NCBI GenBank assembly: GCA_900498245.1
Contig: LS998015.1
Coordinates: 3,027,224 to 3,088,685, forward strand
Length of the DNA: 61,462 bases
Direction: 5' to 3'
Source of the DNA: Candidatus Zixiibacteriota bacterium
GTDB taxonomy: Bacteria > Zixibacteria > MSB-5A5 > GN15 > PGXB01
Part shown: one piece after another, positions 55,422 to 61,462 of the stretch
How positions within the stretch are numbered: the stretch's first letter is position 1
Layout: each line of letters begins with the position of its first letter
Made by a program: the position numbers and the translations under genes
The notes under the pieces: generated by a model
The model's database searches: none
What the model was told of the DNA's origin: nothing
What the model saw: only the letters and a program-made list of their open reading frames with translations

Positions 55422-57548
55422 TCAAGGGACGGGGCAAATCGGCGCCGTGCCGCCGCGATAAAGGAATGAAATCAGAGTCGAGACATCGAGGATATTGACG
55501 GTTCCGTTGCCGTTGGCGTCGCCGCGTCCGAGCGGAAGGGGCGGGAAGCCCTGATGATACAGATAATTTATAAGGGCGCTGACATCAAGAATATTTATTG
55601 TCTCGTCGTTGTTGGCATCGCCGCATTTATAGATTATGCCGATCAGGCCATCGGTATGCTTGGGAGAAAATTGGACCACCGGCCCGTAGAACATCGGCGC
55701 ATAGGTTCCGAATCCTTCCAGGCCGATATTATTAAATAGATCGGAGGTCGCTCCGGCCGGAATAGTGAAATACAATTTCAATACGGGGCCGTCACCTGCC
55801 GCCAGATCCACGGCGCCGACGCTTGAATTATACAGGGAAAAGGAGGTCAGACAATTTTGTTCATCAAGCATGGTTTGAGATACATGTTCGAAATAATCGG
55901 TTCGGCATCCGGCGGTGGAAAAGGAATCAAGAGTCAGCGCCATGTCGCCCTTGAAACAGATCGGTATTTGAATATGGCTGACAGGGACAGTATTGCGCGC
56001 CGAGATGGTCAAGGCCACCGTCCGGCCGGGATCGCTGTTGAGCCGTCCGCCTTTCAAAGTATCGGCCAGAGCGGTAATATATTTCGTGACCGTATAAGAG
56101 CGAATATCGCTGCCCGACTGAATCTGCACTTTTACGTCATACCGGCCGGGAGTGGTATAGACATGGGTGGGCGATTCCACGAAGGCCGAGTCACCGTCGC
56201 CGAAGGACCAGGTCCACGTATCGACGGTCGGGAAAGAGGTAACGGCCGCAAAATCAACCTGAAGCGGCAGAGTTCCCCAGGTCGTATCGGAAGTGAAATA
56301 GACCCCCCGATCGGGCTCGATATGAGTATACATCGATTCCACCCACGGTGAGCAACCGCTCCAGGGACAGTACAATTGATCAATGGTGTACCAAAAATTA
56401 TTGCTCCCTCCCCAGCCATAATTCATATGGACCTGATAAATGGCATCAACCTGCCGCCAGCCGTCACAGACGATGGCGTGGCTGTAAATGCCGTAGACAA
56501 TGGGACGGTTATTTTCAATCTCGGCTTTGATGGAATCGGACCAATTTTTCAGGCTGGTTCCGGATCGCTCCAGTTCCAGAATATTGTTATTATAACGGAA
56601 ATAATGGGAAAAGACATAGGGGGTGTTATCGAGATAGGCCCCGGAGCCGCAATGGCCGTACATCATGCTGTAGGCAATGCCGACATCGGAACAGAGACGG
56701 GCCATGGCATCCTTCTGGGCCGTCGTGCAGTCGTAACCGCAAGTATTCCGAATATTATCCCAGTCGTAAGCATGATTGAAATCGCCGGTAATCATCATGC
56801 CGGGAGTATGCCCGCCGCAGGAGTTGTCGCCGGACCAATAGTAAGTTCTTACGCCGCTTCCCTGGAGGGGCCATTTATGATAGGCCATCACCTGCGCCGC
56901 CGCTGTAGCCACGCACCCCACCACGCAGCGGCCGCCGTCTCCCTGCGGGCAATACATATTATAAGGGTCGTTCTGGTGCCAGACCGTCGTTACAAGCGGA
57001 CCCAGATCGGCCGTCGGAGTCATTTTCATGGCCGTCATCTGAGATTTAAATTCATTCTCGTCTTTCTGATAGACATACCACTGCTGGCGCTGTTCGCGGG
57101 CCAAAAGCGCCACGCCGGTATCCGGCTGGGCGGCATCGAGCGAGCCGTAAAACATGACAAAGCGGCGGGCCCGGTCGGCCAGGACGTCTTTTAACATAAC
57201 GGGAACGCCATCGGGGTCATCCCAATTGATCCGATTTTCCTCGGAATAGGCCTGTACCACGGGCAGTTCTTTCAGGACAGGGACTATTATATAGCCGTTG
57301 GGGCTGATTTCAAAATACCGGGCCACAACGGTATCGCTAACCCTTATATCCTTAACCGAAGCAATCGTCGGCGCGGTTGACCCGGCCCATGAGCCATTGC
57401 GCAATACCATAGTGGTCAACCAGTTATTGCACACCTGGGACATGTCGTTCAGAGTCGCCGTGGTGGCAAAAAGCGACGATGCCGAGGCAATAAGGAGGAA
57501 AAATATCAACATTGCGCAGACGGATTTGGCGGTTAACGATTTTAACAT
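55422..57548 (-). CDS. secreted C10-family cysteine protease with PKD, cohesin-like and dockerin-like modules
   Basis: The start at 57548 has GAGG upstream and begins a signal peptide (residues 1 to about 27); the open frame extends 13 codons further without one. The 708-residue protein has a Spi-type propeptide (about 30-180), then a streptopain-like C10 peptidase with catalytic Cys212 (GCVATAAAQVMAYHKWP) and His357 (SHAIVCDGW), plus the HMNYGWGG loop. A PKD domain follows near 425-500 (WSFGDG.S, HVYTTPGRYDV), a cohesin-like beta domain near 515-640, and last a double dockerin-like module (NNDETINILDVSALINYL, NGNGTVNILDVSTLISFL). It should be an extracellular protease. It is monocistronic with a strong terminator. 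Confidence 0.88.
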   Translation of the reverse strand: MLKSLTAKSVCAMLIFFLLIASASSLFATTATLNDMSQVCNNWLTTMVLRNGSWAGSTAPTIASVKDIRVSDTVVARYFEISPNGYIIVPVLKELPVVQAYSEENRINWDDPDGVPVMLKDVLADRARRFVMFYGSLDAAQPDTGVALLAREQRQQWYVYQKDENEFKSQMTAMKMTPTADLGPLVTTVWHQNDPYNMYCPQGDGGRCVVGCVATAAAQVMAYHKWPLQGSGVRTYYWSGDNSCGGHTPGMMITGDFNHAYDWDNIRNTCGYDCTTAQKDAMARLCSDVGIAYSMMYGHCGSGAYLDNTPYVFSHYFRYNNNILELERSGTSLKNWSDSIKAEIENNRPIVYGIYSHAIVCDGWRQVDAIYQVHMNYGWGGSNNFWYTIDQLYCPWSGCSPWVESMYTHIEPDRGVYFTSDTTWGTLPLQVDFAAVTSFPTVDTWTWSFGDGDSAFVESPTHVYTTPGRYDVKVQIQSGSDIRSYTVTKYITALADTLKGGRLNSDPGRTVALTISARNTVPVSHIQIPICFKGDMALTLDSFSTAGCRTDYFEHVSQTMLDEQNCLTSFSLYNSSVGAVDLAAGDGPVLKLYFTIPAGATSDLFNNIGLEGFGTYAPMFYGPVVQFSPKHTDGLIGIIYKCGDANNDETINILDVSALINYLYHQGFPPLPLGRGDANGNGTVNILDVSTLISFLYRGGTAPICPVP

Positions 57549-57709
57549 AGGAACCTCATAGGGGCCGAATTGACGGCGATTTTTCAAGGTAGTACATTTT
57601 TTTATAATTTAAGGCTAAACGAATAAATGTCAAGAAAATATATGAAATCAGCCGATCCAAAATGAACGAAAATCCCGATTGGTTAACTCTTAAATTTAAT
57701 ATGCATTAA

Positions 57710-57739
57710 TTGACAATTCGCTAAAAATTGCGCTAATTT
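57710..57739 (+). promoter_or_regulatory. candidate promoter of the peroxidase/cytochrome-porin operon
   Basis: TTGACA (57710-57715), then TAATTT (57734-57739) at 18 bases or CTAATT at 17. The leader would be about 45 bases before the ATG at 57791. Confidence 0.35.
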
Positions 57740-57790
57740 ATTTTGTGTAAAGGGAAATGGCACGGGAAACAATTTTGCCCGGAGGTCTCT

Positions 57791-58867
57791 ATGTATCTGA
57801 GGTTTTTTCTTCTATTAGTTTTAGTGATTTTTATTCCGGCCCTGGTGGTCGCGTCTGACAATACCGCGCCGGCCCCGCCGGTGACAGCCATCAATTTCCA
57901 TCAACTCGGTCCGGAAAGATTGGGCAATCAGCCGGCCGTAATTGCCCCGCTTGACAACCCCCAGACAAGCGCCAAAATTCTTCTGGGGAAGAAACTTTAT
58001 TTTGACACCCGGCTTTCCAAGGACAACACCATCAGTTGCGCCTCATGTCATGATCCGGCCATGGGATGGTCCGATGCCGGGCCGACCAGCACCGGTATCG
58101 ATAATCAAAAAGGGGGACGACGGGCACCGCCGGTGGCCAATTCCGCCTATAATCCGCTTCAATTCTGGGACGGCCGCGCCCCCAGTCTCGAAGAGCAGGC
58201 CAAGGGGCCGGTCGAGAACCCGATCGAAATGGGCAACACCCACGATGTCATGGTCCGGAGTCTCAACGATATACCCGGCTATGTCGAGGAGTTTAAGGCG
58301 GTTTTCGGGTCTTCGCCCATTACGGTCGATCAGGTCGCCCGGGCCATTGCCGCCTATGAACGAACCATTGTCACCACCGATTCTCCGTTTGACAGGTATG
58401 TCAGAGGCGACAACAGCGCCCTGACACCATTGGAAAAAAAGGGGCTGGAGATTTTCAACGGCAAGGGTCATTGCACGGCCTGTCACTGGGGAAGTAATTT
58501 CAGCGACGGTCGGTTTCATAACCTGGGGGTAAAACCGGCCGCCGGACAGAAACCGGATGAGGGACGATATGCCATAACGAAAAATCCCAAGGATATGGGG
58601 GCCTTCAAAACGCCGATTGTGCGCGACGCCGCGGCCCGTCCGCCGTACATGCACAACGGCACCGAAAAGACGCTGGAAGATGTCATGGTGCTGTATAATC
58701 GCGGCGGCGGCGATGACGACGATAATCTCGATCCCCTGATGGTCCCGCTGGGATTGTCCAAGAAAGAGGTGGAAGCGCTGACGGCCTTTGTCAAAAGAGC
58801 CATGACCAGCCTTAATCCATCGGTGGCCAACGAACAGCCGATTCCGAAATCGGAACTGCCGGAATAG
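57791..58867 (+). CDS. di-heme cytochrome c peroxidase (CCP/MauG family)
   Basis: The start at 57791 follows GGAGG and opens a signal peptide (residues 1-21); the open frame runs 16 codons further upstream without a site. The 358-residue periplasmic protein has two c-type heme motifs: CASCH at 83-87 and CTACH at 228-232, with the distal-ligand segment PPYMHNGTEKTLEDV later. The N-terminal KLYFDTRLSKDNTISCASCH and WDGRAPSLEEQA patterns are typical of bacterial di-heme peroxidases. It would reduce hydrogen peroxide, or act as an oxidase like MauG, with electrons from a periplasmic donor. A cytochrome-porin starts ten bases downstream, so the two are one operon. Confidence 0.9.
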   Translation: MYLRFFLLLVLVIFIPALVVASDNTAPAPPVTAINFHQLGPERLGNQPAVIAPLDNPQTSAKILLGKKLYFDTRLSKDNTISCASCHDPAMGWSDAGPTSTGIDNQKGGRRAPPVANSAYNPLQFWDGRAPSLEEQAKGPVENPIEMGNTHDVMVRSLNDIPGYVEEFKAVFGSSPITVDQVARAIAAYERTIVTTDSPFDRYVRGDNSALTPLEKKGLEIFNGKGHCTACHWGSNFSDGRFHNLGVKPAAGQKPDEGRYAITKNPKDMGAFKTPIVRDAAARPPYMHNGTEKTLEDVMVLYNRGGGDDDDNLDPLMVPLGLSKKEVEALTAFVKRAMTSLNPSVANEQPIPKSELPE

Positions 58868-58877
58868 GGGGGATGAA

Positions 58878-60134
58878 ATGAAGAGATTTTTGTTCACACT
58901 ATCCATTCTGGTCGTATTGGTGGCCATGATGCCGCATGACGGCCAAACGATTCCGGCTTTCGCCCGGAAATACGGTTTCAACTGCAACATGTGCCATACG
59001 TCGTTCGTGAAATTGAACGACTTCGGTCAGAGATTCCGCAATAACGGTTATCAGATACCCGGTCAGGAGGGTGGAGAGAAGAATGTTTTTGAAATCGGGA
59101 CTCCGCTTTCCATTCGCACATCGGCCGGAATTGCCCTCAACAAGCAGGAAAAACATTTTACCTCCGGCTTCAATCTTTATGGTTTCGATCTTCTGGCCGC
59201 GGGGGTCATGCATAAGAACATATCGTTTCTGATGATCTATACGCCCCGTATCGATGAACCAGCCGCCGATTATTCCGGACCCGGCGGCGGCAATAACCCG
59301 TCGCAACTGGCGACCCTGGAATCGGCCAATATCGTCTTCAGTAATCTTGTGCAGGATGCTTTGAATGTCCGGGTCGGTCGGTTCGAGCCGGCGTACCACT
59401 TGATAAGTTCCAAACGCTCTTATTATATGATGAGCCCGTACGAAGTATATGGTTACGCCACGCCCAACAATGGATTTATCTTTGATGATAATCAAATGGG
59501 TGTAGAAGCGACCGGGCATTTACAGAACGGTTTCCGCTACGCCGCCGGGCTGGTCAACGGTAACGGCGCCAATCCCGACAATAACAAGTTCAAGGACGGT
59601 TATTTCGCCCTGCAACAGATTTTCGGGCGGGGCGAGGGTCAGAGCGCGGGACAGCAGGTCGGAATTTTCGGTTATCTGGGATGGCAGCCGACAGATATGA
59701 ACGATGTTTATGTTTCTCCAACCGGGGAAGCGACCGGGCACAACAGCAAATCGTTCAGCCGTATCGGCGCCAATTTCTCTATCAATTATACGACTTTCAA
59801 TCTCCGCGCCCTGTATCTTCACGGCGCCGACAATAAGGCTTTCAATACCGATACGACGCAGGACTATAAGTACAACGGCGGTTTCGCCGAACTCGATTAT
59901 GCCGGCCTCATGAACAATCGCCTGCTTCTGTCGGCGATGTACAACTGGGTCAGTCCGCCGTCATATGATGAGAATAACAAGATTCAGGCATTTTCCCTAC
60001 TGGTCAGATACTATCTCGGCGACTGGACCGCCGTCAATGTGGCCCTGCACGGGGAGTATACTCATCGCAAGACCGGCGACGCCAACGCCGTGAAAGACGA
60101 TAATTTTCTCTTCCTGATCGATTTCGACTTTTAA
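58878..60134 (+). CDS. cytochrome-porin fusion, Cyc2-like outer-membrane protein
   Basis: A 418-residue protein with an AGGGGGGA ribosome site and a signal peptide (about residues 1-22). The mature N-terminus has one c-type heme site, Cys36-x2-Cys39-His40, in the context PAFARKYGFNCNMCH, followed by LNDFGQRFRNNGYQ. The rest (about 60-418) alternates as beta strands and ends in a Phe (...LIDFDF), as expected for a 14-16-strand outer-membrane barrel. A single heme near the plug of a porin is the design of Cyc2, the outer-membrane iron oxidase, and of related cytochrome-porins. It follows a di-heme peroxidase gene. Electron transfer across the outer membrane is an inference. Confidence 0.82.
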   Translation: MKRFLFTLSILVVLVAMMPHDGQTIPAFARKYGFNCNMCHTSFVKLNDFGQRFRNNGYQIPGQEGGEKNVFEIGTPLSIRTSAGIALNKQEKHFTSGFNLYGFDLLAAGVMHKNISFLMIYTPRIDEPAADYSGPGGGNNPSQLATLESANIVFSNLVQDALNVRVGRFEPAYHLISSKRSYYMMSPYEVYGYATPNNGFIFDDNQMGVEATGHLQNGFRYAAGLVNGNGANPDNNKFKDGYFALQQIFGRGEGQSAGQQVGIFGYLGWQPTDMNDVYVSPTGEATGHNSKSFSRIGANFSINYTTFNLRALYLHGADNKAFNTDTTQDYKYNGGFAELDYAGLMNNRLLLSAMYNWVSPPSYDENNKIQAFSLLVRYYLGDWTAVNVALHGEYTHRKTGDANAVKDDNFLFLIDFDF

Positions 60135-60151
60135 GCGGTCGCGAAATTAAG

Positions 60152-60182
60152 AAAAAAGGGCGCGGGATTCGCGTCCTTTTTT
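60152..60182. terminator. bidirectional terminator after the cytochrome-porin
   Basis: Stem AAAAAAGGGCGCG / CGCGTCCTTTTTT with one wobble and a 5-base loop. It carries T tracts on both strands and lies between the converging genes. Confidence 0.85.
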
Positions 60183-60220
60183 ATTTGCCGAATATTTTCA
60201 AAGGTATTTCATGAAGGCAA

Positions 60221-61462
60221 TTATTCCGGCTTTGTCAGCCGTTCCATTTTGAATTTTCTGGCTTTTTGAAGGGCCAGCGAATCGCGACCTAGAGCAATAT
60301 ATTTATCTATGAAGGTGGGGGCTCCGGCGTTATCCCCTTCTTCGGCGGCGATCAACCCGCGGTAGTAATAAATTTCCGGGGCGTAGGCGGAATCGGGAAA
60401 GCGGCTCATATAATAGGCGGCCGAATCATATTGGCGGTGTTTAAAATAGTATATCCCCAGGGCCAGATAAAAAGTGGTCTCGGAGGGGTCGCTGGTGATG
60501 CTTCGGGATAGGTACAATTTCTCGCGGGTGCTGTCCTGGAGCATGCGGTAGGCCCGGGCGTAATTAAAATATACATCGGAGCAATACGGGTTGAGAGCAT
60601 CGGCCGTTTTCAATAGTTTCAGGGCTTCTTCCGGCTGATTCAAATCAAGAAGGCGGGCGGCCTTGTCGCAGTACGGCGCAAACCAGCCGGGATCCTGGCG
60701 GATGGCCCGATCCAGCGACTCGATGGCCTTATTTAACTGCCCTCCCAAATATAGGCGAACCGCCTCCTGATACGACGCCATTTCCGGGAACTGGTCGGCA
60801 CAATAGCGGTCGAGGGCCAGCGCCTCGGATCTGTGACCGAGGGCGGCCATCAGATTTCGGAATGCCACAAAACCGGAGCGGCCATGTAGAGGATCAAGTT
60901 TCATCATGGAAATAGTATAATTGAATTGACCGAAGGCGGTATTATTAACCGCCAGCCAGGGAACAAAGACCGACAGCCCCGCTATGGCCAATAAGTACGA
61001 CGCGGGGCGAAAGCGGGTTGTCCGGGATTCCCACTCCATCCAGACATAGACACCCCAGAGTTGCAGCGGGATCAGCATGGTGGACATGAGATCCCAATCG
61101 CGCGCCATGCCCAGTTTCGGCTCCAGTATGAAAGCCGCGATCGCACCGGAAAGGGCGGCCGCAGTCAAAAATATTTTCAATGGAGTCGAGCCTGACCTGC
61201 TTCTTCCTTTTTTGGAGATGAATGTCAGGGGCAATACCAGCAGGGTAACGGGAGCCAGGAGGAAGACCAGATTGGCATAATCGAGAATATGTTTGGGTGC
61301 GAAAAGCGTGTAGCCGTCGAGCGTAAGAGTGTTCGCCAGCGGCGGCAGAAAGGCCAATCTCCAGAAAGGGGGGGCCCAGATTTTAACGAGAAGATACCCG
61401 AGCAGGAAACCGGCGGGAATAATCAGCATGATATATTTTTGCCGGGAAACAATAAATTGCCG
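60221..61462 (-). CDS. TPR-containing membrane protein (N-terminus off the window)
   Basis: The frame is open through base 61462, and the first ATG at 61429 is probably internal since coding continues upstream of it. At least 413 residues are seen. The first 180 have about five membrane helices in a GT-C-like or O-antigen-ligase-like pattern. From about residue 195 a run of five to six tetratricopeptide repeats follows (EALALDRYCADQFP, LNKAIESLDRAIRQDPGW, EEALKLLKTADALNPYCS, and so on). It resembles the layout of the GT-C/TPR protein at 24194-25996. The function is unknown; a cell-envelope role is inferred. Confidence 0.6.
   Translation of the reverse strand, partial: RQFIVSRQKYIMLIIPAGFLLGYLLVKIWAPPFWRLAFLPPLANTLTLDGYTLFAPKHILDYANLVFLLAPVTLLVLPLTFISKKGRSRSGSTPLKIFLTAAALSGAIAAFILEPKLGMARDWDLMSTMLIPLQLWGVYVWMEWESRTTRFRPASYLLAIAGLSVFVPWLAVNNTAFGQFNYTISMMKLDPLHGRSGFVAFRNLMAALGHRSEALALDRYCADQFPEMASYQEAVRLYLGGQLNKAIESLDRAIRQDPGWFAPYCDKAARLLDLNQPEEALKLLKTADALNPYCSDVYFNYARAYRMLQDSTREKLYLSRSITSDPSETTFYLALGIYYFKHRQYDSAAYYMSRFPDSAYAPEIYYYRGLIAAEEGDNAGAPTFIDKYIALGRDSLALQKARKFKMERLTKPE

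Overview
The window looks like chromosomal sequence from an uncultured Gram-negative, didermic bacterium of the FCB/Zixibacteria type. Envelope evidence is strong: lipoproteins with lipoboxes, two SurA/PpiC chaperones, an outer-membrane porin-like protein, a cytochrome-porin fusion and several secreted proteins. Two secreted proteases end in dockerin-like repeats carrying the NILDVS..I.FLYRGG signature, which I associate with candidate phylum Zixibacteria and its relatives. That placement is an inference and was not checked by a search. No rRNA, tRNA, CRISPR array or prophage is visible.

Layout. 1-2.4 kb: end of a carboxypeptidase-regulatory-like protein, a small secreted protein of the same fold, a DMT permease and a small basic HTH protein. 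2.5-11.3 kb: gyrA, a methyltransferase/ECF-S pair, eno, a second small basic HTH protein and uvrA. 11.5-15.2 kb: an orphan beta-class DNA methyltransferase and a nucleotide-sugar block (LegB-like dehydratase, nucleotidyltransferase, UDP-GlcNAc-type 4-epimerase). 15.2-19.4 kb: a minus-strand run of five genes (SDR, GyrI-like, 4Fe-4S protein, asparagine-synthase-like, zinc-ribbon). 20-26 kb: FAD oxidase, M6 protease with TSP3 and dockerin repeats, STAS protein, GT-C membrane protein with TPRs. 26-35 kb: pcrA, HDOD protein, lon-engB-purA and a SprA-like lipoprotein. 35-37.1 kb: a BlaI/M56-TonB pair behind two strong palindromic operators. 37.2-41 kb: a minus-strand run of two parvulin chaperones, an S4 protein and a NUDIX hydrolase. 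41-47.4 kb: two antiporters tail to tail, a protein with eleven DxxGxDxY repeats and an outer-membrane barrel. 47.7-51.2 kb: a histone-H1-like protein, an uncharacterised protein, an HD-GYP protein and a REP-associated transposase with three REP hairpins. 51.2-55.3 kb: the conserved block pgsA-pgpA-cinA-thpR-recA. 55.4-61.5 kb: a C10 protease with PKD, cohesin-like and dockerin-like parts, a di-heme peroxidase followed at once by a cytochrome-porin, and a TPR membrane protein cut by the right edge.

The most interesting items are the di-heme peroxidase/cytochrome-porin operon (57791-60134), the DxxGxDxY repeat protein, the RAYT/REP cluster, the paired small HTH proteins, the operator architecture of the BlaI/M56-TonB pair, and the five-gene operon around an asparagine-synthase-like enzyme that lacks the glutaminase cysteine.
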